Shown here in pieces: positions 1 to 8,308 of a stretch of 64,000 nt of DNA. The position numbers were made by a program, and so were the translations under genes. Under the pieces are notes generated by a model. The model was not told where the DNA came from, did no database searches, and saw only the letters and a program-made list of their open reading frames with translations. The stretch lies in NCBI RefSeq assembly GCF_015999305.1, contig NZ_JAEAGP010000001.1:496001-560000 (forward strand), given 5' to 3'. How positions within the stretch are numbered: the stretch's first letter is position 1; every line of letters begins with the position of its first letter. Source of the DNA: Erythrobacter sp. YJ-T3-07. GTDB lineage: Bacteria; Pseudomonadota; Alphaproteobacteria; Sphingomonadales; Sphingomonadaceae.

Positions 1-14
1 TCTTGCAGGCGCGC

Positions 15-206
15 TCAGCGCGGGCGGTGCAGCCTGCCTTCGCCAGGAGTGATGAACAGCGCACCCGCCTCTGCCACGACATCGGCGGCGGTGCGCTGCG
101 CATAATCCTCGTACCAGTCCGTCCCGATGAAGGGCGGCTACGCCAGTACAGTCGCCCCCAGGCCGAGATGGACCGGGTTTTCGGACAGGTTTCGTGCCCT
201 AGCCAT
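15..206 (-). pseudogene. Decayed cupin-domain protein, internally deleted
   Basis: This frame starts at an ATG (206-204) that overlaps the end of the upstream VOC gene, so it was once translationally coupled to it. It reads MARARNLSENPVHLGLGATV, then an in-frame amber codon at 138-140, then PPFIGTDWYEDYAQRTAAD, and ends ALFITPGEGRLHRPR. From memory of the family, NPVHLGLGAT and the WY..Y..RTAAD stretch belong to the N-terminus of a small cupin protein, and ALFITPGEG..HRPR to its C-terminus. The central beta-barrel with the metal-binding histidines is missing, so about 64 codons remain of an expected 130 to 150. The join falls at a TAAD-like sequence, suggesting deletion between short repeats. 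The family assignment is from pattern memory and the loss of function is inference. Confidence 0.65.
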
Positions 207-597
207 CTGCTGGGGTCATGCAGAAGGCATTGAGCTTGTTGCCGTCGCGGTCACGGAAATAGGAGGCGTAGAACACCAGCCCGTTCTCGTCCGCATCGCC
301 GCGCGGTCCGGGCGCGCCCTCGTCGGTGCCGCCATTGGCCAGCGCGATTTCGTGCAGGCGGTGGACCTGTTGCTTATCCTTCGCCTCGAACGCGACCATC
401 GTGCCGTTGCCGACGGTCGCTTCGTTGCCGTCGAAAGGCTTGGTTAGCGCGACACCTGCCGCGCCGCCGGGTTCACCCCAGGCGATGTACATGTCGAAGT
501 CCATCATCCGGCCGACGCCCATCTCCTTCGCGATGGCATCGTAGAAGGGCGCATTGCCCTGCAGGTCGTTGGTGCCCAGCGTGACGTAACCGATCAT
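199..597 (-). CDS. VOC (glyoxalase/bleomycin-resistance) family protein
   Basis: A 132-residue single-module VOC protein. It opens with MIGYVTLGTNDLQGNAPFYD, the usual first beta-strand and helix of the fold, and carries the characteristic late motif RDRDGNKLNAFC, where the last strand normally supplies a metal ligand or substrate contact. Members are cytosolic metal-dependent lyases, dioxygenases or antibiotic-binding proteins, and the exact reaction cannot be read from sequence. The stop codon overlaps the start of the decayed cupin gene by 8 bases, so the two formed an operon. No signal peptide is visible. Confidence 0.85.
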   Translation of the reverse strand: MIGYVTLGTNDLQGNAPFYDAIAKEMGVGRMMDFDMYIAWGEPGGAAGVALTKPFDGNEATVGNGTMVAFEAKDKQQVHRLHEIALANGGTDEGAPGPRGDADENGLVFYASYFRDRDGNKLNAFCMTPADG

Positions 598-669
598 CGT
601 CCTGTCTCCCGAGTAGCGACCCTCAGGACTGGAACATTGCGGGAACGCAGGCCGATTCGCAAGCCGCCT

Positions 670-2502
670 TCAGAGCGGCTGGGTGTGCCGCTCCAGCCAG
701 TCCGCACCCTGTCCGTCGAGACGGGGCGCGAGAATTTCGCGGCAGCACGCGTGGTAGTGGTCGACCCAGTCGCGCTCTTCGGGGGTCAGCAGGTCGACAT
801 CGATCAGCGCGCGGTCGATCGGCACCCAGGTCAGGTTCTCGAACCCGAGCCACGTGCCCTCGTCGGCGTTCTCGATCTGCCGTTCCTCGATCAGGATCAG
901 GTTCTCGATCCGGATGCCGAATTCGCCTGCCTTGTAATAGCCGGGCTCGTTCGAGCAGATCATTCCGGCGGCGAGCGGTTCCATCGTGCCGCCCTGAGAT
1001 CCGGTGGTCTTGGCGATCCGTTGCGGGCCCTCGTGCACGCCGAGCGCGCTGCCGACGCCGTGGCCGGTGCCGTGCGCGTAGTCGCAGCCAACTTCCCAAA
1101 GGTGCATGCGCGCCAGCGTATCGAGCTGGCCGCCGGTGGTTCCTTCGGGGAAGATCGCGCGGGCGATGGCGATGTGGCCCTTGAGAACCCGGGTGAAGCG
1201 GTCCTTCATCTCCGCAGTGGGCTGCGCCTTGCCGTCGGCACTGCCGACCCACACGGTGCGGGTGATGTCGGTCGTCCCTGCGCCGCCGTCGCCGATATAC
1301 TGGCCACCCGAATCGCACAGGAAGATGCTGCCCGGCGGGATGGTGATGTTGCTGTCCTCATCGACCTTGTAGTGCGGCAGCGCGGCGTGGCCCGCTGCGG
1401 CGGAGATGGTATCGAACGAGGTATCCTTCAGCCCGCCGTCGACGCTGCGGAATTCGAGCAGCTTGGCCGCGGCGGTCAGTTCGTCGATTTTGCCCGAGGG
1501 TGCCTCGGCTTCGATCCAGGCGAGGAAGCGCGATACCGCCGCGCCATCGCGCGCCTGCGCATCGCGGTGGCCGTCGACCTCGGCCTCGTTCTTGATCGCG
1601 CGTGGCAGGATCGTGGGGTCGCGGGTTTCGACCACCTTTGCGCCGCCCTCTTCCAGCGCCTGCGCAATCGCAGCGACGCCGTATTCCGGGTCGAGCGCAA
1701 TCCGCTTGCCCTTGAATGCACCCAGCGCGCCTTCGAATTCACTGCGCGGACGGATGGTGACGGCATTGCCCAGATGCTGCTTCATCTCGGGCGAAACCTT
1801 GGCCTCGTCGATGAACAGCTGCGCGGTGCCGTTCTGGTCGACCAGCGCGAAGGCCATTGCCACGGGGGTATGCGCGATGTCGGCCCCGCGAATATTGAAT
1901 GCCCACCCGACCGAATCGAGCGCGCTCAACACCACGCCGTCGAGCTTCTCCTTCGTCAGCCAGTCGGCGATCGCGGCGCGCTTTTCCTGCGCATTGCGGC
2001 CTGCATGCGTGTCTTCGTGGATCCGTGCGGGCGCATCGCTCTGCGCGGGCTGGTCCTGCCACACCGCGTCGATAGGATTGCCGTCCACCGCGACCAGCTG
2101 CGCGCCGACCTTTTCCAGTGCAGCGCTGGTCGAGCGGACCCAGCCCGGCGTCGCAAGCCACGCGTCGTAGCCGATCTTGGCGCCTTCCCCGGCATTCTCG
2201 GCGAGCCAGTTCGCCGGATTGTCCTTGGGCACGCCGCGATATTCGAACAGGCGTTCTTCAACCTGGTCGCGCACCTGCACGGTGTAGCGCCCGTCGACGA
2301 AGATCGCCGCCTTGTTCTGGAGCACCGCCGCGCTGCCCGCAGAGCCGCCGAAACCGGTCAGCCAGCGCAGCCGCTGCGCATCCTCGCCGACATATTCGCT
2401 CATGTGCGCGTCGGCGATGGGGACGACGAAACCGTCCAGACCCCGCCGCTTGAGTTCCTCGCGCAGGGCGGAGAGTCGGGCTTCGTGGGTCTGCATCAGC
2501 AT
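670..2502 (-). CDS. pepP: Xaa-Pro aminopeptidase, M24B family
   Basis: A 610-residue cytosolic metalloaminopeptidase predicted to remove N-terminal residues preceding proline. Two creatinase-type N-terminal domains (about 1-310) precede the M24 pita-bread domain (about 315-545) and a short M24 C-terminal extension. The five metal ligands are all visible: Asp397 (CDSGG), Asp412 (TTDITR), His481 (HGTGHGVG), Glu519 (NEPGYY) and Glu533 (RIENL). The three-domain length matches the long eukaryotic-like aminopeptidase P1 group, longer than the E. coli enzyme. The start could be either Met1 or Met3, which lie two codons apart. It is divergent from the oligopeptidase gene beginning at 2615, so the 112-base gap holds both promoters. 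The gene symbol denotes the family, not strict orthology. Confidence 0.92.
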   Translation of the reverse strand: MLMQTHEARLSALREELKRRGLDGFVVPIADAHMSEYVGEDAQRLRWLTGFGGSAGSAAVLQNKAAIFVDGRYTVQVRDQVEERLFEYRGVPKDNPANWLAENAGEGAKIGYDAWLATPGWVRSTSAALEKVGAQLVAVDGNPIDAVWQDQPAQSDAPARIHEDTHAGRNAQEKRAAIADWLTKEKLDGVVLSALDSVGWAFNIRGADIAHTPVAMAFALVDQNGTAQLFIDEAKVSPEMKQHLGNAVTIRPRSEFEGALGAFKGKRIALDPEYGVAAIAQALEEGGAKVVETRDPTILPRAIKNEAEVDGHRDAQARDGAAVSRFLAWIEAEAPSGKIDELTAAAKLLEFRSVDGGLKDTSFDTISAAAGHAALPHYKVDEDSNITIPPGSIFLCDSGGQYIGDGGAGTTDITRTVWVGSADGKAQPTAEMKDRFTRVLKGHIAIARAIFPEGTTGGQLDTLARMHLWEVGCDYAHGTGHGVGSALGVHEGPQRIAKTTGSQGGTMEPLAAGMICSNEPGYYKAGEFGIRIENLILIEERQIENADEGTWLGFENLTWVPIDRALIDVDLLTPEERDWVDHYHACCREILAPRLDGQGADWLERHTQPL

Positions 2503-2614
2503 TTTGTCGATCCTGTCGTTCTAGTGTCTGGCTCTGCCCCCGATCTGGGGTCATACCCCAGCAACGCAAGGCTTTCAAAGCCGTGAGCCATCGCGCACAG
2601 GGGGACCGACACCA

Positions 2615-4789
2615 ATGAGCAAGCTTTTTACCGCCGCAATCGCCTTGACCGCGCTCTCCCTGCCGGTCGGCGCAGTGGCGCAATCCAATGGAGCCGATAC
2701 CAGCGTGAGCGATAATTCGAGCGAACAGGCGCCTACTTCTCCCCCCGTGGCGGAGCGGCGCGATTACAGTTTCACCACCCACGGGATCACGCTCTCCGAT
2801 CCCTATCACTGGCTGAAGGACCCGTCCTACCCGACCGTCGATGACGAGGACGTGCTCGCCTACGTCAAGGCGGAGAACGCCTGGTTCGAAGCGCAGATGG
2901 CGCCGCACAAGCAACTGGTCGACACGCTGTTCGAAGAGATGAAGGGCCGCATCAAGGAAGACGATTCCACGGTCCCTCAGAAGGATGGCGACTGGCTCTA
3001 CTGGTCCGAATTCGAAGAGGGCAAGGAATACCGCCTGCACTACCGCAAGCCGGTTGGCGGAGGCGAAGCACAGTTGCTGCTGGACGAGAACCAGCTGGCA
3101 GAGGGCAAGGATTACTTCCGTCTCGGCTCGTTCTCGATCAGCAAGAGCGGGCGCTTCCTTGCCTATTCGGCGGACGACAACGGGTCCGAGCGCTACACCG
3201 CGCGGATCAAGGATCTCGCGACGGGCGAACTGCTCCCCGACGAGCTGACCAACCTGCGCGGCGGCCTGACCTGGGTCGCGAACGACAGCGCGCTCGTCTA
3301 CGGCCCGTCGACCGAGGAATGGCGCACGCTCGAAGCCAAGCTGCACGTGATCGGCATGCCGGTTGCGAGCGACGTGACGCTCTACAAGGAAGCGGATGAA
3401 AGCTTCAGTGTCGGCACCGGGCTGAGCGCGCAGGAAGACTGGCTGATCATCGCCACCGGCGACAACGAGACGAGCGAAATCCGCCTGGTCAGCGCCGACA
3501 ATCCGACCGGGGAGCAGATTCTGGTCAAGCCGCGTCAGAAGGGCGTTGAGTACGACGTCGATGTGCGGGACGGCACGCTGTTCGTCCACACCAACGACGA
3601 TCACATCAACTTCCGCCTCGCGACCGCGCCGCTTGCCAACCCCGGCGAGTGGGAAACGCTGATCGGCGGCGCCGACGAATTCTACCTGACCGATTTCGAA
3701 CTGTTCAAGGATTTCTACGTCACCGAAGGGCGCGAGAACGGCCTCGATCAGGTCGAAATCCGTTACTACGACGATCCGGAGCATTCGACCTATATCGACT
3801 TCCCCGAAGCGAGCTACACCACCGGGCTGTCGAACAATCCCGAATACGATGTGCAGAAGCTGCGCCTGTCGTACCAGAGCATGGTCACGCCCGGTTCGGT
3901 CTACGATTACGACGTGAAGACGGGCGCGCTGGAACTCCTCAAGCAGCAGGAAATCCCCAGCGGCTACGACGCAACGCTCTACAAGACCGAGCGGCTGACG
4001 ATCACCGCGCGCGACGGCACGCAGGTTCCGGTCAGCGTGGTGATGCGCAAGGATCGCCCGGCAGGGGCCGGCCCGCTGCACCTCTATGCCTATGGCGCCT
4101 ATGGTTATGCGGTGCCGCCGGGCTTCTCGACCAGCCGCCTGAGCCTGGTCGATCGCGGCATGGCCTACGCCATCGCGCATATCCGTGGCGGCGACGATCT
4201 GGGCCGCCGCTGGTACCTGCAGGGCAAGCTGAACGAGCGGACCAACACGTTCGAAGACTTCGTCGACGTGGCCAAGGGCCTGATCGACGCAGGCTACACG
4301 AGCAAGGGCCAGATCAGCGCCAGCGGCGGCAGCGCCGGGGGCGAGCTGATGGGTGTGGTGGTCAACACCGATCCCGACCTGTGGGGCGCGGTGGTCGCCG
4401 ATGTGCCCTTCGTCGACGTGCTCAACACCATGCTCGATAAGGATCTGCCGCTCACGCCCGGCGAATGGCCCGAATGGGGCAATCCGATCGAGAGCAAGCA
4501 GGCCTTTGCCTACATGCTCAGCTATTCGCCTTACGATCAGGTCGTCGCGCAGGATTATCCGCCGCTGATGGTCACCGCCGGCCTCAACGATCCGCGCGTG
4601 ACCTATTGGGAGCCCGCCAAGTGGGTCGCCAAGCTGCGCGCGACCAAGACCGACAATAACACGCTGCTGCTCAAGACCAACATGGGTGCGGGCCACGGTG
4701 GCAAGTCCGGACGCTTCGCCTCGCTGTACGAAACGGCGGAGGAATTCGCCTTCATCCTGACCCAGCTGGGCGTGGTCGAGGGTGAGTAA
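2615..4789 (+). CDS. Exported S9A prolyl oligopeptidase / oligopeptidase B
   Basis: A 724-residue serine peptidase. The N-terminus (MSKLFTAAIALTALSLPVGA, cut after AVAQ) is a signal peptide, so the protein should act in the periplasm, whereas classical oligopeptidase B is cytosolic. A seven-bladed propeller (about 60-440) caps the C-terminal alpha/beta-hydrolase domain. The triad is visible: Ser573 in GGSAGGELMG, Asp659 in GLNDPRV and His694 in GAGHGGKSG. The DPYHWLKD motif near residue 70 is typical of S9A enzymes. The stop codon overlaps the alternative GTG start of the following exported metallopeptidase, so the two form a probable peptide-degrading operon. Cleavage after basic residues versus proline cannot be decided from sequence. 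Confidence 0.93.
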   Translation: MSKLFTAAIALTALSLPVGAVAQSNGADTSVSDNSSEQAPTSPPVAERRDYSFTTHGITLSDPYHWLKDPSYPTVDDEDVLAYVKAENAWFEAQMAPHKQLVDTLFEEMKGRIKEDDSTVPQKDGDWLYWSEFEEGKEYRLHYRKPVGGGEAQLLLDENQLAEGKDYFRLGSFSISKSGRFLAYSADDNGSERYTARIKDLATGELLPDELTNLRGGLTWVANDSALVYGPSTEEWRTLEAKLHVIGMPVASDVTLYKEADESFSVGTGLSAQEDWLIIATGDNETSEIRLVSADNPTGEQILVKPRQKGVEYDVDVRDGTLFVHTNDDHINFRLATAPLANPGEWETLIGGADEFYLTDFELFKDFYVTEGRENGLDQVEIRYYDDPEHSTYIDFPEASYTTGLSNNPEYDVQKLRLSYQSMVTPGSVYDYDVKTGALELLKQQEIPSGYDATLYKTERLTITARDGTQVPVSVVMRKDRPAGAGPLHLYAYGAYGYAVPPGFSTSRLSLVDRGMAYAIAHIRGGDDLGRRWYLQGKLNERTNTFEDFVDVAKGLIDAGYTSKGQISASGGSAGGELMGVVVNTDPDLWGAVVADVPFVDVLNTMLDKDLPLTPGEWPEWGNPIESKQAFAYMLSYSPYDQVVAQDYPPLMVTAGLNDPRVTYWEPAKWVAKLRATKTDNNTLLLKTNMGAGHGGKSGRFASLYETAEEFAFILTQLGVVEGE

Positions 4790-4790
4790 C

Positions 4791-6188
4791 ATGACGCGGA
4801 TGCTGGTTGTCGTCGGCGCGCTGATCGCGCTGCTGTTCCCCACCGTCGCCACCGCGCAGGAGGCCGCAGAGCCGGCCGTGCGGGTCGAGGTGCTGCACGA
4901 CGCGGGGGGATGGACCGCGACGTTCCATTTCCCGGGCGACGCGCAGGGCTGGGCCTTCCCCCGCTCCAACCGTGCGCGGCGGCAGGACACGGGCTGGCGC
5001 GAATTGAGCTGGACGGTGGAGACCGACGGCGTTTCGCTCCAGCGGATCGACGAGACCGACGTGCTGCTGGCCGATGATGGCGGGGCGCTGCCGCACGAGG
5101 TGACCGTGCGCTTCGTGCCCTTCGCCGACGATCTGATGGCCGATTACGACCCCGCCTTGCAGTTCACCGACGGCACACTGGCGCTGTTCACCGGCCACTT
5201 CTCGGGTCTCCCGTGGCTGCGCGATACGCAGGAGATGGCCGAAGATGGTCCGGTCGTGGAGATGATCTTCCGCGATGCGGACGGCCCGCTGCTGTACAAG
5301 GGCCTGCCCTACGACAGCGCGACCACGCGCGACGATTCCACCTACGTGGTCTTCGGCGATCCGCAGCCGATCAGCACCGATCACCTGACCGCAATCATCG
5401 ACCCGCAGACGCCCGCCTGGCTGCGGCGCGAGATGCTCGACTTCCTGCCGCAGACCTTCGCGATCTATGCCGACCGGCTGGGCGAGCGGGCGGGCGGCGG
5501 CAAGCCGATGGTGCTGTCCAGCTGGGCAGGGCCGACGCCGGAGCTGTACAGCCAGGGCGGAAGCGTGCTTCCGGGCCTGCTGACCGTGCGGCTGGAGGGC
5601 GAGGGACTGGTGACTGAGAGCACGCAGGCCCTGCAGGGGATGCGCTGGTTCATCGCCCACGAAGGCGCGCATTTCTGGCTCGGCCAGACGGTTGGATACG
5701 AAACCGATGCCGATGCCTGGATCATGGAGGGCGGGGCTGACCTGCTCGCCTTCCGGCTGATCGAGCGGATCGACCCCGATTACGACGCCGGCACGACGCT
5801 CGCGAACAAGTGGCAGACCTGCCTCGCGCTGTCGGTCGACAAGCCGCTGGCCGGAGCGAGCGAGCGCCGCGATTACGACGCCAATTACGCCTGCGGCACA
5901 GTGCTCGGCATGATCGCCGAAGGCGCGGCGCAGGCAAACGGCGGGCGCGACTTTTTCGATTTCATCGCCGCACTGGTCGCGGCCAACCGCGAGGATGCGG
6001 GCGGCGACGGTGTCGTCTCGTTCGACGACTGGCTCGGCCAGCTGGTCGCGGAGAGTGGCGATGAGGAGCTGGCGGCGCAGGTGAAGGCCTTCGTCTATCA
6101 GGGCACCGAGGATCCGCAGGGCGATCTGTGCGCGATGCTCGCCCGGGTGGACCGCGCAGCCCCGGGATGCGCGGCGGTGGCCGACTGA
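4791..6188 (+). CDS. Exported gluzincin (M1-like) metallopeptidase homolog
   Basis: A protein of about 465 residues with an N-terminal signal peptide ending near TVATAQ. The zinc signature is complete: HEGAH at about residue 290, followed after exactly 18 residues by Glu in WIMEGGADLL. HExxH-x18-E is the arrangement of M1-type gluzincins. The rest lacks the GAMEN motif of true aminopeptidase N, so I call it only a family relative, possibly close to M61-like proteins. Translation may start at GTG 4782, inside the end of the oligopeptidase gene, or at ATG 4791; GAGGGTGAG just upstream favours ATG 4791. Coupling to the oligopeptidase suggests joint periplasmic peptide turnover (inference). Confidence 0.75.
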   Translation: MTRMLVVVGALIALLFPTVATAQEAAEPAVRVEVLHDAGGWTATFHFPGDAQGWAFPRSNRARRQDTGWRELSWTVETDGVSLQRIDETDVLLADDGGALPHEVTVRFVPFADDLMADYDPALQFTDGTLALFTGHFSGLPWLRDTQEMAEDGPVVEMIFRDADGPLLYKGLPYDSATTRDDSTYVVFGDPQPISTDHLTAIIDPQTPAWLRREMLDFLPQTFAIYADRLGERAGGGKPMVLSSWAGPTPELYSQGGSVLPGLLTVRLEGEGLVTESTQALQGMRWFIAHEGAHFWLGQTVGYETDADAWIMEGGADLLAFRLIERIDPDYDAGTTLANKWQTCLALSVDKPLAGASERRDYDANYACGTVLGMIAEGAAQANGGRDFFDFIAALVAANREDAGGDGVVSFDDWLGQLVAESGDEELAAQVKAFVYQGTEDPQGDLCAMLARVDRAAPGCAAVAD

Positions 6189-6262
6189 GCGGTGGATCGG
6201 CGCGCGCTGCGCTTCTATGGGACCGGCTGAGACCAGAACCCTCCAGCCTTAGCGAGCCCCTC

Positions 6263-6907
6263 ATGACCCAGCGCGCCACCCCCATCCGCAACGTCGTCCT
6301 CGATGTCGGCAACGTGATTGTCCGGTGGGAGCCGCAGACGATCGTCGAGCTCGCCTTCGGTCACGACCTGCCCGCCGGGATCACCAGCCAGGACCTGTTC
6401 GGCGGGGACATCTTCCGCGCGCTCAACCGCGGCGCGATGAGCCTGACCGAAACGCAGCGCATGTTCGGCGAGCGTCACGGGTTCGACCGCAAGACCTGCG
6501 ACCGGCTGGTCTCCGCGCTGTTCGAAAGCCTCGTCCTGATCGAGGAGACGCCCAAGCTGATGCGCCGCCTCAAGGCGAGCGGATATGGCATCTATGCGAT
6601 CACCGACAATGTGCACGAGATCGTCGCCTACCTGCGCGGGCGCTACGATTTCTGGCCCTTGTTCGACGGCGCGTGCGTCTCCGCCGATCACTCCACGCTC
6701 AAACCCGATCCGCGCATGTATACCTGGCTGACCGAGACCTACGATCTGGTGCCGGAGGAATGCGTGTTCTTCGACGACCTGCCCAAGAACGTGGCGGGCG
6801 CGAAGGCGGTGGGGATGGAGAGCTTCGTCTTCACCACCACCGCGCAGGCCGAGGCGGACCTGCGCAGCATCGGCGTCGATCCGGACGCCAGGCTTGAGGC
6901 GGCGTGA
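6263..6907 (+). CDS. HAD-superfamily phosphatase, subfamily IA
   Basis: A 214-residue cytosolic HAD hydrolase. Motif I is LDVGNVIVRW, where the nucleophile is Asp14 and the second Asp of DxD is replaced by Gly-Asn, as in YihX-like alpha-glucose-1-phosphate phosphatases. The motif II Thr lies in YAITDN, the motif III Lys in TLKPDPR, and the motif IV acidic pair in FFDDLPKNVAGA. Substrate is likely a small phosphorylated metabolite but cannot be named. An open frame extends upstream to 6128 inside the previous gene; ATG 6263 fits the family N-terminus. The stop lies 10 bases before the next start, so the gene is probably cotranscribed with the thioesterase. Confidence 0.88.
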   Translation: MTQRATPIRNVVLDVGNVIVRWEPQTIVELAFGHDLPAGITSQDLFGGDIFRALNRGAMSLTETQRMFGERHGFDRKTCDRLVSALFESLVLIEETPKLMRRLKASGYGIYAITDNVHEIVAYLRGRYDFWPLFDGACVSADHSTLKPDPRMYTWLTETYDLVPEECVFFDDLPKNVAGAKAVGMESFVFTTTAQAEADLRSIGVDPDARLEAA

Positions 6908-6917
6908 GGAGGATGGC

Positions 6918-7340
6918 GTGAGCGAGAACACTTCCGACGAGAGCTGGGCCTTCGAGCGCGACTACACCGCGAGCCCCGAGCATATCGACGAGCTCGGCCA
7001 TGTGAACAATGCCGAATGGGTCCGCTGGATTCAGGACATCGCAGTGTCGCACTGGCATGCGGTCGCGCCCGACGAATACCGTGATCGCTACATCTGGGTC
7101 GTGACCCGGCACGAGATCGATTATCGCGGCAACATTCGCGAAGGCGAGGTCGCGCACGGCAGCACCCGTGTTTCGGGCAAGCCGCGCGGCGCGCAGTTCG
7201 ACCGCGAGGTGCAGTTCGTGGACGATGCAGGCAAGGTGCTCGTCCGTGCGCTCACCCGTTGGGCGATGCTCAATGCCCAAACCTTGCGCCCCGCGCGCGT
7301 TACCGCGGAAATCGCGGCGCCGTTCATGGCGGGTCGCTGA
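6918..7340 (+). CDS. Acyl-CoA thioesterase, 4HBT hotdog fold
   Basis: A 140-residue hotdog-fold thioesterase of the YbgC/FcbC type. The diagnostic stretch is IDELGHVNNAEWVRWIQD, corresponding to the D..GHVNN..Y core of 4-hydroxybenzoyl-CoA thioesterase relatives, where the aspartate participates in hydrolysis. It should hydrolyse acyl-CoA thioesters in the cytosol, chain length unknown. GTG 6918 is chosen because GAGGA lies about 8 bases upstream and the family usually begins just before this point; a TTG at 6894 would add eight unlikely residues. A weak GCGCTCAA/TTGAGGCGC hairpin follows the stop. Confidence 0.85.
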   Translation: MSENTSDESWAFERDYTASPEHIDELGHVNNAEWVRWIQDIAVSHWHAVAPDEYRDRYIWVVTRHEIDYRGNIREGEVAHGSTRVSGKPRGAQFDREVQFVDDAGKVLVRALTRWAMLNAQTLRPARVTAEIAAPFMAGR

Positions 7341-7452
7341 TTCATCCAGCGCGCTCAACTCGGTCGAATTGAGGCGCATGCGTTTCGGGATGGCGCGGCA
7401 CTTGTGAACCGCAATCCATTGCCTCACCGTTCCGCAAGGCTATCACGGTCGC

Positions 7453-8232
7453 ATGATCGACACCCGCGCGTTTCCCGCGCTGAGCGCGCTTGGAATTTTC
7501 GCGATCTACGCGATCACGATGACGATCGCGACGGGCCTAGACGCCCGACACCTCTATTCCGCAGCGGTCAATGTCGCGGCGCTGTTTGCCTGCTTCGCCA
7601 TCGCGTCGGCGATACTCGACGCTCTTGCACCCGCGCGGCGACAACTGGCGGCGCGCATGGTGGCACACGTGATCCTCGCGATCCTGTTCACCTTCGGCTG
7701 GTACGCCCTCGTCCTCGCCGGATTTGCGATCGGCGGCGGCTGGCTCAGAGACGGCGTGGTGGCGCGGGCCTTCACCGAGAACACCATGGTCTGGCAGCTC
7801 CATTACGGGGCCATGATGTATGTGATGCTGATCCTGTATCGCGCGTGGAGAGCGCAACGCGATGCGCGGTCGATCGCATCATCGCCGCCGGGCTCCCGCC
7901 CCGACGCCGAGGCCGAGCACCTCCTCCTGCGGCAGGGCAACGAGATGGTCCGCATATCGCCCGACGAGATCGTCAGGATATCTGGCGCGGGCGATTATGC
8001 GGAGATCGTGACGCGAAGCGCACGCTTCATGTCCACCAAGTCGCTCGACCATTTCGAAGAGACTCTTTCGCCGGAACTCATTCGCGTTCACCGTTCGCAT
8101 CTCGTCCGGCTCGGCGCGATCGAACGGACCGAGCCGGCGGGCAACGGGCGTCTGCAACTCCATCTTGCGAACCGGGATACGGTGACGACCAGCCGTGACG
8201 GGGGTAAGCGTCTGCGTGCACTGGTGCGTTAG
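7453..8232 (+). CDS. Membrane-anchored LytTR-domain transcriptional regulator
   Basis: A 259-residue regulator. Residues 1-140 hold four hydrophobic segments, then a polar linker, then a LytTR DNA-binding domain (about 155-259) with the hallmarks EIVRISGAGDYAEIVT, the FEE segment and RVHRSHLVRL. LytTR domains bind DNA with beta-strands. With no receiver domain, the membrane part is the likely sensor of a one-component system. It stands 76 bases upstream of a lipoprotein serine hydrolase on the same strand, an obvious candidate target (inference). The signal it senses is unknown. Confidence 0.9.
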   Translation: MIDTRAFPALSALGIFAIYAITMTIATGLDARHLYSAAVNVAALFACFAIASAILDALAPARRQLAARMVAHVILAILFTFGWYALVLAGFAIGGGWLRDGVVARAFTENTMVWQLHYGAMMYVMLILYRAWRAQRDARSIASSPPGSRPDAEAEHLLLRQGNEMVRISPDEIVRISGAGDYAEIVTRSARFMSTKSLDHFEETLSPELIRVHRSHLVRLGAIERTEPAGNGRLQLHLANRDTVTTSRDGGKRLRALVR

Positions 8233-8308
8233 GATCGTTCACCGGCGGCCAGGGTCTCTTCACGGAAAAAATGGGAGACCTGCGCGCCGCAAGGGGCAGG
8301 GATGGGGG

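Noticed and set aside
7345..7385. Hairpin GCGCTCAA/TTGAGGCGC after the thioesterase
   Set aside because: Short and with no T tract; too weak to call a terminator.
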